Shown here piece after piece: positions 38,678 through 47,737 of a DNA stretch of 64,000 bases (position 1 is the stretch's first letter; each line of letters begins with the position of its first letter). A model generated the notes under the pieces. The model had not been told where the DNA came from. It did not search any database and was given only the letters and a program-made list of their open reading frames with translations. Made by a program: the position numbers and the translations under genes. Origin of the DNA: Colwellia demingiae (lineage in GTDB: Bacteria > Pseudomonadota > Gammaproteobacteria > Enterobacterales > Alteromonadaceae); assembly GCF_007954275.1 (NCBI RefSeq), contig NZ_VOLT01000011.1, positions 62,001 through 126,000 on the forward strand. Direction: 5' to 3'.

Positions 38678-38791
38678 CTAACGACGTGTTTAATCGTAGC
38701 TTGATACTAGCTAATTAATCATCACTGTTAATTGATTACCAACAGCTTTAAATATAACTGTTAGGTAATAAATCTCGTTTGATTAGGCAAT

Positions 38792-38819
38792 AAAAAAGGC
38801 GACATTATGTCGCCTTTTT
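38792..38819. terminator. Bidirectional terminator between ydjA-like gene and asnS
   Basis: AAAAAAGGCGACA-TTAT-TGTCGCCTTTTT is a compact hairpin with an A-run on one side and a T-run on the other. It can end both convergent transcripts. Confidence 0.93.
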
Positions 38820-38874
38820 CGTCTCTAACTCAGTGCCTAACACGTTAACTTTAACGTAATGCTAAAATTTATGC

Positions 38875-40275
38875 TTAAAACGCTGCGTTGTTAGGTGTTC
38901 TTGGGAATGGAATTACGTCACGTACGTTTTGCATGCCTGTTGCATATGCTACTAAACGTTCAAAACCTAACCCAAAACCAGAGTGAGGTACAGTGCCGTA
39001 ACGACGTAAGTCTCTATACCAACCGTAATCAGCAATATCTAAGCCCATTTCTTCTAAACGGCTATCTAATACGTCAAGACGTTCTTCTCGTTGGCTACCA
39101 CCAATGATTTCGCCAATACCTGGTGCTAAAATATCCATAGCAGCAACAGTTTTACCGTCATCATTTAAACGCATGTAGAAAGACTTAATATCTTTCGGGT
39201 AGTTTTGTAAAACTACTGGACCGTTAAAGTGCTCTTCAGCTAAATAACGCTCATGCTCAGAGTTTAAATCTACTCCCCAAGATACCTGATTTTCAAATTT
39301 CTTACCGCAGTTTTCTAATATAGTGATAGCGTCAGTGTAATCAAGGCGAACAAAGTCGGTATTGATTACTGAATTCAAACGGTCAAGAACAGTCTTATCT
39401 ACACGTTGTTGAAAGAAGGCCATGTCGTCAGGACGCTCTTCAAGTACCGCTTTAAATACATACTTAAGCATTTCTTCTGCTAAATCTGCCGCGTCTGATA
39501 AATCAGCAAAAGCGATTTCAGGCTCAACCATCCAAAACTCTGCTAAGTGACGGGTAGTATTAGAGTTTTCTGCTCTAAAAGTAGGTCCAAAAGTATAAAC
39601 TTTTGATAACGCGTTACAATATGCCTCTACGTTTAATTGGCCTGATACCGTTAAAAAGGTCTCTTTACCAAAGAAGTCTTTGTTGTAGTCAACTTTACCT
39701 TCATCGTTACGTGGTAAGTTTTCCATATCTAATGTACTTACACGGAACATCTCGCCAGCGCCTTCACAATCACTACCCGTGATAAGTGGAGTACTAATCC
39801 AGAAGTAACCTTTGCTATGTAAGAATCTGTGAACAGCTTGCGCTAAACAATTACGTACACGAGTTACCGCGCCGCCAATATTGGTACGAGGACGTAAATG
39901 CGCTTGTTCGCGTAAAAATTCAATACTGTGACGCTTAGCAGCCATTGGATAAGTATCAGGGTCTTCAACGAAACCTAGTACTTCAACCGCAGTTGCTTGT
40001 ATTTCGTATGCTTGTCCTTTACCAGGAGATTCAACCAAAATACCGGTGACTTTTACTGAGCAGCCAGTCGTTAATTTAAGAATATCGCTTTCATAATTGT
40101 CGAGTTCATTAGGTACAATGGCTTGAATAGCATCAAAACATGAACCGTCATGTAGTGCTAAAAATGAAATACCAGCTTTCGAGTCACGGCGTGTTCTGAT
40201 CCAACCGTGGACGGTAATGCTCTCATTAACAGGGAAGTTACCCGCTAATACATCAGTAATTGCTATAACTGACAT
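38875..40275 (-). CDS. asnS: Asparaginyl-tRNA synthetase
   Basis: The 466-residue enzyme has an N-terminal OB-fold anticodon domain ([20 protein letters not shown]) and a class II catalytic core. Motif 2 is [20 protein letters not shown] and motif 3 is [15 protein letters not shown] at the C-terminus. The [11 protein letters not shown] segment is characteristic of AsnRS rather than AspRS. It charges tRNA-Asn with asparagine in the cytosol. The length matches the E. coli enzyme (466). Confidence 0.97.
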   Translation of the reverse strand: MSVIAITDVLAGNFPVNESITVHGWIRTRRDSKAGISFLALHDGSCFDAIQAIVPNELDNYESDILKLTTGCSVKVTGILVESPGKGQAYEIQATAVEVLGFVEDPDTYPMAAKRHSIEFLREQAHLRPRTNIGGAVTRVRNCLAQAVHRFLHSKGYFWISTPLITGSDCEGAGEMFRVSTLDMENLPRNDEGKVDYNKDFFGKETFLTVSGQLNVEAYCNALSKVYTFGPTFRAENSNTTRHLAEFWMVEPEIAFADLSDAADLAEEMLKYVFKAVLEERPDDMAFFQQRVDKTVLDRLNSVINTDFVRLDYTDAITILENCGKKFENQVSWGVDLNSEHERYLAEEHFNGPVVLQNYPKDIKSFYMRLNDDGKTVAAMDILAPGIGEIIGGSQREERLDVLDSRLEEMGLDIADYGWYRDLRRYGTVPHSGFGLGFERLVAYATGMQNVRDVIPFPRTPNNAAF

Positions 40276-40513
40276 TTAATGACCTCTTATTCTTATGTAA
40301 TTGATTGAAATTGCGTTATACCAAGTTAATTTCGTTATGTTCCATCACGCTAAGTGAGGGATAAATCTTAACTAATTGGCATTATGCTGAAAATGGGGTG
40401 ATATGTTACCGTGACAAGGCTTAATTGCAATGCTTAATTGCAATGAAAATAACAAATAGCCATTGGATTTATTAATTGTGCATTTGCTATAGTAGTATAA
40501 AGCGCATAAATGG

Positions 40514-40918
40514 ATGAAAGCAGCGGTAATGAAACAAAATAGTGATGAATTTGCCAAGGTAAAGCAAAAAGTTGACCGGAGAACAGCAACAGACTTTTGG
40601 AGTTACGCCCAAATAACACTAGTCCTACTTAGCTGGTTACTTTTTATTATCGCGCTGGTGATGTCTTATTATGCTGCGCCTGATAAAGATTATGGGGTAT
40701 TACGCTATTATGACATTGAAATCCGCCAATTTTGGTTAACTCCATTGACGGGTTATCTTTATATTTTGTTATGGCTTAGTGCTCTGGGTAGTTATTTAGC
40801 GCTAATGACGGATAAATATCGTAGTCGGCGCCGCAGTGATGCGCCTCTTGGTAACTTGATCTTCTTACTAGCAGTTAACCTGACTTGGTTAGTCTATATA
40901 TTAGTTAAGGTACAGTAA
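40514..40918 (+). CDS. Small three-helix membrane protein
   Basis: The 134-residue protein has three hydrophobic helices (about 28-49, 73-93 and 113-132) and a charged N-terminus. An arginine-rich cytoplasmic loop, KYRSRRRSDAPLGN, lies between helix 2 and 3. I do not recognise a named family. Either ATG 40514 or ATG 40529 may be the start; neither has a strong ribosome site. It is convergent with bioA. Confidence 0.6.
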   Translation: MKAAVMKQNSDEFAKVKQKVDRRTATDFWSYAQITLVLLSWLLFIIALVMSYYAAPDKDYGVLRYYDIEIRQFWLTPLTGYLYILLWLSALGSYLALMTDKYRSRRRSDAPLGNLIFLLAVNLTWLVYILVKVQ

Positions 40919-40987
40919 TAGTGATGTAAACTGATGACTGCACACTTAACTAATTAATCACTCAAACAATTTTAAAAGTTAAACTAA

Positions 40988-42325
40988 TCAGTTAAAACAT
41001 TCATCTTCATCTAAAACCGTTGCCATGGCATTAACCAAAGTAATTAATTGCTCTGTGGTGATAATTAGTGGCGGGATAATATAGATTAGTTGGCCAAAAG
41101 GTCTGATCCAAACACCTAATTCAACGAAACGTTTTTGTATCTGCGCTACATTAACACTTTGTTTGCACTCTATTGCGCCAATACTTCCCAGCACACGCGT
41201 ATCTTTTACTCTTTCATGTTTTTCTAACGGTTTAAGATGGCTAACAAGAGTACGTTCGATACCTCGCACTTGAGATTGCCAATCATTTTCCAATAATAAA
41301 TCTATGCTAGCATTCGCAACAGCACAGGCGAGGGCATTTCCCATAAACGTAGGCCCATGCATGAAACAACCCGCAGCGCCTTCGCTGATGGTTTGTGCAA
41401 TGTGCGTAGTACACAAGGTTGCTGCTAGGGTAATATAACCACCTGTTAGGGTCTTTCCTAAACACATTATATCTGGATTAATGCCTGCCCATTCACAGGC
41501 AAATAGTTTACCGGTTCTGCCAAACCCCGTAGCTATTTCATCGACTATAAGTAACACATCATACTTATCACAGAGTATGCGACAGGCTTTTAAATACTCA
41601 GGGTGATAAAAACGCATACCACCCGTGCCTTGCACTATAGGTTCGATAATAAATGCAGCTATGTCATTATGGTGTTCTGCAAATAAGGCTGAGAGCTCAG
41701 TAACATCATCACTTGACCATTTTTCACCAAACTTTATCGTAGGCGCCGGAGCAAAGTAGTGCTGCATTAATACTTGTTCAAATATTTGATGCATACCCGT
41801 TATAGGGTCGCATACCGACATTGCGGCAAAGGTATCACCGTGATACCCATTCTTAACGGTTAACAGCTTAGTTTTAGTTAATGTAATCTTGTTTTTTTCA
41901 GCGACTGCATGTTGATACTGAAGAGCCATTTTCATCGCGACTTCAACACTCACTGAGCCAGAATCGGACAAAAAGACTTTGTCTAAGCCTGCAGGCGTTA
42001 AATCAATTAATTTTTTACATAAGGTAATAGCACTTTGATGCGTTAAACCACCAAACATAACATGCGACATTTTTGACGCTTGTTCCACAAGGGCTGCATT
42101 TAACTTTGGGTGATTATAACCATGTAAAACAGACCACCATGAAGACATACCATCAATAAGTTGTTCACCGCTGGCTAAGTTGATTGTTACGCCTTGTGCA
42201 CTATCAACCAAATAACTTGGTAGTGGCTCTGACATTGAAGTATAAGGGTGCCAAACGTTCTCTTTATCAAAACGAAGTAGTGAGTTTTGTTCAGACGGGG
42301 TCATAATTGTATGTTTATTGTGCAT
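40988..42325 (-). CDS. bioA: Adenosylmethionine-8-amino-7-oxononanoate aminotransferase
   Basis: The 445-residue class III aminotransferase makes DAPA from KAPA in biotin synthesis. Visible elements are DKENVWHPYTSM at the N-terminus, the pyridoxal-site DEIATGFGRTGKLFACEWAG and the lysine in MCLGKTLTGGYI. GCFMHGPTFMGNALAC is typical of BioA. It is divergent from bioBFCD with a 72-nt gap that carries an operator-like dyad, the arrangement known in E. coli. The start may also be the internal ATG at 42304. Confidence 0.96.
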   Translation of the reverse strand: MHNKHTIMTPSEQNSLLRFDKENVWHPYTSMSEPLPSYLVDSAQGVTINLASGEQLIDGMSSWWSVLHGYNHPKLNAALVEQASKMSHVMFGGLTHQSAITLCKKLIDLTPAGLDKVFLSDSGSVSVEVAMKMALQYQHAVAEKNKITLTKTKLLTVKNGYHGDTFAAMSVCDPITGMHQIFEQVLMQHYFAPAPTIKFGEKWSSDDVTELSALFAEHHNDIAAFIIEPIVQGTGGMRFYHPEYLKACRILCDKYDVLLIVDEIATGFGRTGKLFACEWAGINPDIMCLGKTLTGGYITLAATLCTTHIAQTISEGAAGCFMHGPTFMGNALACAVANASIDLLLENDWQSQVRGIERTLVSHLKPLEKHERVKDTRVLGSIGAIECKQSVNVAQIQKRFVELGVWIRPFGQLIYIIPPLIITTEQLITLVNAMATVLDEDECFN

Positions 42326-42351
42326 TTGTTAACCAAAAGTGTTATTAGTCG

Positions 42352-42383
42352 TTGACATCATGAGTAGTCTGGCTAGACTACTC
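42352..42383 (+). promoter_or_regulatory. bioB promoter with overlapping inverted-repeat operator candidate
   Basis: TTGACA (42352-42357) and TAGACT (42374-42379) are 16 nt apart, a good sigma-70 match reading toward bioB. A perfect inverted repeat GAGTAGTCT-GGCT-AGACTACTC covers 42362-42383 and includes the -10 box. In other gammaproteobacteria BirA binds a TTGTAAACC-type dyad here; this repeat does not match that consensus, so another regulator is possible. Confidence 0.6.
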
Positions 42384-42397
42384 GCTAAGTTAATTAG

Positions 42398-43516
42398 ATG
42401 CAATTGAGTTCTATGTCAGATTTAAATATGTCAGAAGCAGTACTAACACCGCCATTATCAACACAAGCACAATCGTTGAATTCTATCCTTCGTCACAATT
42501 GGAATTTAAAAGAAGTAGAAGCATTATTTGCTATGCCTTTTAATGACCTAATGTTTAAAGCACAAACGATTCATAGAGAAAATTTTAACCCTAATGAAGT
42601 ACAAGTCAGTACTTTATTATCGATTAAAACCGGTGCTTGCCCGGAAGATTGTAAATACTGTTCCCAAAGTGCACGTAATAAAACTGACCTAGAAAAAGAA
42701 AGTTTATTAGCCGTTGAAAAAGTATTAGAAGCGGCACAAAGAGCCAAAGAAATGGGTTCAACCCGTTTTTGTATGGGCGCTGCGTGGCGTAATCCTAAAG
42801 AACGCGACATGCCGTATGTACTAGATATGGTTAAGAGTGTTAAGGCCCTTGGTATGGAAACATGCATGACGTTAGGTATGTTATCGGAAGAACAAGCCGA
42901 CAGGTTAAATGGTGCCGGCTTAGATTATTACAACCATAACCTAGATACGTCTCCAGAGCATTATAATCAAATTATCACTACCCGAACCTTTCAAGATAGA
43001 TTGGATACATTGACCAATGTTCGTAGTGCCGGTATGAAAGTCTGTAGTGGTGGTATTGTTGGTTTAGGTGAAAAAGCCGTAGATCGCGCATCACTATTAA
43101 TACAACTTGCAAATTTAAGCCCACAACCTGAAAGTGTACCAATTAACATGTTGGTTAAAGTTGAAGGCACACCTTTAGCTAATATTGATGATTTAGAGAG
43201 TTTTGACTTTATTCGTTGTATTGCTGTTGCTCGTATCATGATGCCAAATAGTCATGTTAGATTATCAGCCGGTCGTACTGCGATGAATGAGCAGATGCAA
43301 GCCATGTGTTTTCTTGCAGGTGCTAACTCAATCTTTTATGGTTGTAAATTACTTACCGCAGAAAACCCAGAAACTAATCAGGATATTGCTTTGTTTGAAA
43401 AACTAGGTATAAATACTGAGACTGTAGCTGGCGATACTGAGTTATCAGACAAGATAATTAAAACAGCGATTGTTGATCAACAAAACAGTGACTTGTTTTA
43501 CAACGCATCAGCATAA
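42398..43516 (+). CDS. bioB: Biotin synthase
   Basis: The 372-residue radical SAM enzyme inserts sulfur into dethiobiotin. The 4Fe-4S motif CPEDCKYC (C81, C85, C88) is intact, and [13 protein letters not shown] and [20 protein letters not shown] carry further cluster and substrate residues. ATG 42398 is the first start; ATG 42413 or 42428 are possible and none has a clear ribosome site. It heads the bioBFC run, but 154 nt with a hairpin separate it from bioF. Confidence 0.97.
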   Translation: MQLSSMSDLNMSEAVLTPPLSTQAQSLNSILRHNWNLKEVEALFAMPFNDLMFKAQTIHRENFNPNEVQVSTLLSIKTGACPEDCKYCSQSARNKTDLEKESLLAVEKVLEAAQRAKEMGSTRFCMGAAWRNPKERDMPYVLDMVKSVKALGMETCMTLGMLSEEQADRLNGAGLDYYNHNLDTSPEHYNQIITTRTFQDRLDTLTNVRSAGMKVCSGGIVGLGEKAVDRASLLIQLANLSPQPESVPINMLVKVEGTPLANIDDLESFDFIRCIAVARIMMPNSHVRLSAGRTAMNEQMQAMCFLAGANSIFYGCKLLTAENPETNQDIALFEKLGINTETVAGDTELSDKIIKTAIVDQQNSDLFYNASA

Positions 43517-43593
43517 ATCGTTATATCCGTGACCATTTAGATTAGACTCTGAAACATAGATATTGAGTGAACGGGTATATACCTTCAGAATAG

Positions 43594-43619
43594 ATCGCTA
43601 GCGTGTAGTTGCTAGCGAT
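43594..43619 (+). repeat. Inverted repeat between bioB and bioF
   Basis: ATCGCTAGC (43594-43602) and GCTAGCGAT (43611-43619) form a perfect 9-bp stem with an 8-nt loop. No T-run follows, so it is more likely an mRNA stability or processing element than a terminator. Confidence 0.6.
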
Positions 43620-43670
43620 TAAAGCTACTACTATCTTATTAAACTTATCCATTTAAGTAGATAATCATTT

Positions 43671-44819
43671 ATGAATTTTGACTTTATTCAACATGATGTT
43701 AATGAGCAAAAAGCTAAGTCTCGATATCGTCAGTTGGTTTGTAATAGTACAACAAGCCAGGGCAATGAAATTGTTATAAATGGAAAGTCGTATCTTAATT
43801 TTTCGTCTAATGATTATTTAGGTTTAAATAATCATGTTGAAATAAACAAGGCGTTACAAGAGGGAGCTGACCGATTTGGCGTTTGTTCCAGTAGTTCAAG
43901 TTTAGTTACGGGCTATCACTATGCTCATCAAGCATTGGAAGCTGATATTTGTCAGTGGTTAAATAAACCTAAGTGCTTATTATTCTCTAGTGGTTTTGCC
44001 GCTAATTTAGCGCTATTTCAAGCATTAGGTAAAAATCAAGAAAGCCATTTTTATTTAGATAAGCTTAGTAATGCGTCTATGATTGACGGTGCTTATCATA
44101 GCAAAGCAAAAGTTAAACGTTTCAATCATAATAATATTAAACATTTAACAACATTATTAAGTAATGCGGTAGACTCTCCTAATAAACTTATTGCCTCTGA
44201 AGGCGTATTTAGTATGGATGGTTGCCGAGCTAAAGTGTTAGAGCTTGCTCAGCTTTCGAAATCAAATCAGGCCTGGCTCTATTTAGATGATGCACATAGT
44301 ATTGGTGTTATTGGTGACGAAGGACAGGGCAGTAATCACTTTGCTGATGTAGATATCACGATGGCAACAATGGGTAAAGCAATTGGAACCAGCGGTGCAT
44401 TTTTAACCTGTACTGAAGACTTACATGAGTACTTGATCAATTTCTCGCGCCACTATATTTACTCTACGGCAATATCACCTGCTATCGCCTGGGCGACCAG
44501 AAAAAGCATTGAGCTTATTCAAAAAGAGCATTGGCGCAGAGAAAAAATCACTGAATTAAGCACGTTATTTAGTCAACTACTGGCACCAGAAATCGAGTTA
44601 GTTTCCACTGAATCTTCAATTCATGCCATAATAATTGGTGATGAGAAAAAAGCACTTGCCGTGAGTGATACTCTCAAAAAACAAGGTATTTGGTTAACCG
44701 CGATAAGGCCACCAACGGTTGCAATTAACAGCTCAAGATTACGCGTTACCATTTGCGCTAACCATAATACTAAAGATATCATATATTTAGCAGAATGCAT
44801 TAATAAGGCAATAGCTTAA
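43671..44819 (+). CDS. bioF: 8-amino-7-oxononanoate synthase
   Basis: The 382-residue PLP enzyme condenses pimeloyl thioester with alanine. Motifs include NFSSNDYLGL near the N-terminus, LLFSSGFAANLALFQAL, the LDDAHSIGVIG site and the PLP lysine in TMGKAIGTSGA. The stop overlaps the bioC start by one nt (TAATG), so the two are coupled. Confidence 0.95.
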   Translation: MNFDFIQHDVNEQKAKSRYRQLVCNSTTSQGNEIVINGKSYLNFSSNDYLGLNNHVEINKALQEGADRFGVCSSSSSLVTGYHYAHQALEADICQWLNKPKCLLFSSGFAANLALFQALGKNQESHFYLDKLSNASMIDGAYHSKAKVKRFNHNNIKHLTTLLSNAVDSPNKLIASEGVFSMDGCRAKVLELAQLSKSNQAWLYLDDAHSIGVIGDEGQGSNHFADVDITMATMGKAIGTSGAFLTCTEDLHEYLINFSRHYIYSTAISPAIAWATRKSIELIQKEHWRREKITELSTLFSQLLAPEIELVSTESSIHAIIIGDEKKALAVSDTLKKQGIWLTAIRPPTVAINSSRLRVTICANHNTKDIIYLAECINKAIA

Positions 44820-45616
44820 TGGTTCAAACAGCACATAAAAACACAAACAGAGTAAATATTGGAAAAAGTTTTGGCTCTGCCAGTAAATCTTATGATGTAT
44901 CAGCAAGGTTACAACGTTTTTCCGGTAAGCATCTAATGCCTTGGTTACCGAATCGTAACGATCTAACTGTTTTAGACTTAGGCTCAGGCACTGGTTTTTT
45001 TACTGACTTATTAGCGAGTACATATAGCCAAGTTATTGGCTTAGATATTTCAAATGAGATGCTTCATTTTGCCAAAGAACACCGTAATAAAAAAATAGTA
45101 TGGCTAGAAGGCGATGCCCATAAATTACCACTTCAAGATAACAGCATAGATTTCATTTATTCAAACTTAGTCATTCAATGGTTTGATCCACTCGATGAAG
45201 CCATTACTGAAATGTTAAGAGTTTTAAAGCCAGGTGGATTACTTATTTTCACCACCTTAGTAGACGGCACATTACACGAGTTAAAATCTTCTTGGAAACA
45301 AGTAGACGATGACCAACACGTTATCGATTTTAAAACGGTTACTGAGCTCAATACTTTATTCAATAATGAAAACGGTAAGTTGGTTGAACAAAAGTGCCAA
45401 GATATTGTTTTGGAATATCAAAATGTAATCCATTTAGCACGTGAGTTAAAAGGCTTAGGTGCTAATCATTTAGCACAGAAACAAAATAGAGGGCTGTCAG
45501 GAAAAGACAAATGGTTTAAAATGACAGAACATTATCAAGATTTTCTTGAGCCCAGTGGTATTTATCCAGCAACCTATCGTTTGTTTTCTGGTTTAGTGGT
45601 TAAATTAAATAACTAA
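44819..45616 (+). CDS. bioC: Malonyl-ACP O-methyltransferase
   Basis: The 265-residue SAM-dependent methyltransferase begins with the BioC-like SFGSASKSYDVSARLQ, then the SAM motif VLDLGSGTGFFTDLLA and SNLVIQWFDPLDEAITEMLR. It methylates malonyl-ACP to start pimelate synthesis on the fatty acid machinery. No bioH-like esterase is adjacent. A terminator follows, separating it from bioD. Confidence 0.92.
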   Translation: MVQTAHKNTNRVNIGKSFGSASKSYDVSARLQRFSGKHLMPWLPNRNDLTVLDLGSGTGFFTDLLASTYSQVIGLDISNEMLHFAKEHRNKKIVWLEGDAHKLPLQDNSIDFIYSNLVIQWFDPLDEAITEMLRVLKPGGLLIFTTLVDGTLHELKSSWKQVDDDQHVIDFKTVTELNTLFNNENGKLVEQKCQDIVLEYQNVIHLARELKGLGANHLAQKQNRGLSGKDKWFKMTEHYQDFLEPSGIYPATYRLFSGLVVKLNN

Positions 45617-45671
45617 CTTAAACAAATCAGTTAAATAATTACATACGGTAACTATCACGCACGCCACATCT

Positions 45672-45709
45672 TAAGCCTTAGCCTTTGTAAAAAGTGCTAA
45701 GGCTTTTTA
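45672..45709 (+). terminator. Rho-independent terminator between bioC and bioD
   Basis: AAGCCTTAGC / GCTAAGGCTT is a perfect 10-bp stem followed by a T-run. bioD therefore depends on read-through or a separate promoter in the 95 nt that follow. Confidence 0.88.
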
Positions 45710-45803
45710 ATGTTACTTATTATTGTACTATGTCGAACGATCAACGAAATAACATCGAACACAAAACTAATTTAAGAAACCTTACCTTACTTAAGAAATA
45801 AAT

Positions 45804-46595
45804 ATGAAACAATTCTTTGTCACTGCAACAGATACCGATGCTGGAAAAACATTTGTCAGCTGCGCTTTAATTCATGCGTTTACTCAGCACATAAATGCTT
45901 CTACGAATGAGAAGATGAAAGTTGCGGCCTTTAAACCCATTTCTGCAGGTTGTGAATTAGTCGACGGCCAACTGGTTAATGAAGATGCAAAATTACTTAG
46001 TGAATTTGCCAACTGTGGTCAAAGTATTTCCCACATCAACCCTATTGCTTTTGAACAACCCATTGCACCTCACATTGCGGCTAAAAAACAAAATAAACAA
46101 ATTACGATTGAGGATATAAATCATAATTACCAACAAGTTAAATCACTTAACGCTGACATTACGTTAGTTGAAGGTGCTGGAGGTTGGCGATTACCGCTTG
46201 GTGAGATAATAGTTTTATCTCATAATAATGCTGATAAAAGTGGTGATAACAATAAACCGACTTATCAATTTCTATCAGACTTTGTCAAAGCTACTAACCT
46301 AGAAGTTATTTTAATCGTTAATATGAAATTGGGTTGTTTAAATCATGCGTTATTAACGTATGAAACAATTACTGCAGACGGCCTAAATTGTGTTGCTTGG
46401 ATAGCAAATTGTGCCTCTAATGATGCTATGAATAATCTATCAGAAAATATTTCCGAGTTAGAGAAAATTCTACCCATACCTAAGATGGCACAGTTCGATT
46501 TTATAGCTGATGTTGATGAAGAGGGTAAAGCTGTTTCTTACATTGAAAAAATTAGTCGTGCGGCGAACAAAATTAACTTATCTGTGTTGGTTTAA
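45804..46595 (+). CDS. bioD: Dethiobiotin synthetase
   Basis: The 263-residue ATPase has the P-loop TATDTDAGKTFVS at the N-terminus, 'KPISAGCE' and the catalytic region LVEGAGGWRLPLG. It closes the ureido ring of dethiobiotin from DAPA, CO2 and ATP. It is slightly longer than E. coli BioD (about 225), because of insertions near 50 and after the GGWRLPL motif. It is probably transcribed apart from bioBFC. Confidence 0.95.
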   Translation: MKQFFVTATDTDAGKTFVSCALIHAFTQHINASTNEKMKVAAFKPISAGCELVDGQLVNEDAKLLSEFANCGQSISHINPIAFEQPIAPHIAAKKQNKQITIEDINHNYQQVKSLNADITLVEGAGGWRLPLGEIIVLSHNNADKSGDNNKPTYQFLSDFVKATNLEVILIVNMKLGCLNHALLTYETITADGLNCVAWIANCASNDAMNNLSENISELEKILPIPKMAQFDFIADVDEEGKAVSYIEKISRAANKINLSVLV

Positions 46596-46846
46596 TAAGT
46601 TTTTTTACTTTTCTAAAATGGATTAACGTTCACTTAAGTCAATTTACCCAAAATCAAATCCAACTTCGTTTACTTTAACTCGCGCCTAAAAAATTTACAG
46701 TAGGGGTAAGCGAACCAGATTTAATAAAATTGAATCTCTCTGGGCAACAACTTAAAAAATTTCACAACACCAAATCATTTCCAATGTTAGAAATTAATTT
46801 ACCTCCTATAATTAATTTCGAAATCAATTATAAAAACTAACCGATA

Positions 46847-47269
46847 CTATTTTTCCAATTCAGTAAAACAAGCACTGGCAATAAATCCAGATCGCGTTTT
46901 GTAATCTGAAGATTTACTTACTTTGTCATCAATTTGGGCAATGAGTAATTCAGGTAAAGTTACGTTTATTTTATGGCTCTTACCAAGGTAAGGGGTTATA
47001 TCAATACTTACTATTGCCCAAAAAGCTTGTGAAAAGGTATGCGGATTTTCCAGTATATAGTTTTGTCGATGGCTTTCTAATCCCTTTGCATTAGGCACTT
47101 TTTCACCGTATTCGGCCAATATGGCAAGGTGAGATTTAATCGCTTTTGTAATTTCTTCCATGCCTAAATCAATGGTTTTTTCTGTAATTGCACATCCAGG
47201 AAGATCGGGTACTGATACCTGATAATCTGATTTTTTATCATCGTAAACAAACACAATTGCATACTTCAT
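46847..47269 (-). CDS. HicB-family protein, apparently orphan
   Basis: The 140-residue protein has the HicB partial RNase H-like fold at the N-terminus (YQVSVPDLPGCAITEKTIDL) and a ribbon-helix-helix-like C-terminus (KINVTLPELLIAQIDDKVSK, with KTRSGFIASACF). HicB antitoxins neutralise the HicA mRNA interferase and repress their own promoter. No HicA-like ORF (about 60-80 residues with a conserved histidine) is visible on either side. AGGAGT precedes the ATG at good spacing. A four-unit direct repeat lies just upstream. Confidence 0.82.
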   Translation of the reverse strand: MKYAIVFVYDDKKSDYQVSVPDLPGCAITEKTIDLGMEEITKAIKSHLAILAEYGEKVPNAKGLESHRQNYILENPHTFSQAFWAIVSIDITPYLGKSHKINVTLPELLIAQIDDKVSKSSDYKTRSGFIASACFTELEK

Positions 47270-47309
47270 TTTAACTCCTAACGCGTCTAAAACGGCCCAT
47301 AAATAATCA

Positions 47310-47424
47310 TAACCCTAACAACTCCTTATATCAATATCTTAATAACCCTGACAACTCCATTTAAAATACTTCCAGTAACCCCGATAACTCCTATAAGTAA
47401 ATTACAATAACCCCGACAACCCCT
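47310..47424. repeat. Array of four 17-bp direct repeats with 33-bp period
   Basis: Units start at 47310, 47343, 47376 and 47408 and share the core TAACCCYGACAACTCCT with one to three changes each. The period is 33, 33 and 32 bp, close to three helical turns. The spacers differ in sequence. The array lies upstream of the hicB-like gene and of the FtsZ paralogue. Confidence 0.85.
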
Positions 47425-47737
47425 GAATCATTATGTAGGTGACTGTTTACTATTGATAGAGGTGTTTTATTATCCTAAGAGAATTTGTAATACAAATTTT
47501 TAAAGGTTTTTAACAATGAAAATATTTATAGAAAAATTTCTGATAACAAATAATTAAACAAGAGTGTCTAGAGTTATCTATTTAGTGTGGATCATGCAGA
47601 ATTTGATCTCTATAATGAGATTAATGAAAGATTAATTCGTCAAAAATATAACCTAACGTAAGCCAATAAATAGTTGGCTCTCTCTAAGCTTCAATAAAAA
47701 ATTAGGGAACAGATTAGGTGATTGATTAGGGAATAAT

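Noticed and set aside
47310-47424. CRISPR array
   Set aside because: Repeats are only 17 bp and imperfect, spacers are about 16 bp, and no cas gene is near.
47587-47661. 24-codon frame upstream of the FtsZ paralogue with protein-like sequence (VDHAEFDLYNEINERLIRQK)
   Set aside because: It has no ribosome site and follows an in-frame stop closely. It may be a remnant of a lost gene, but the evidence is too thin.
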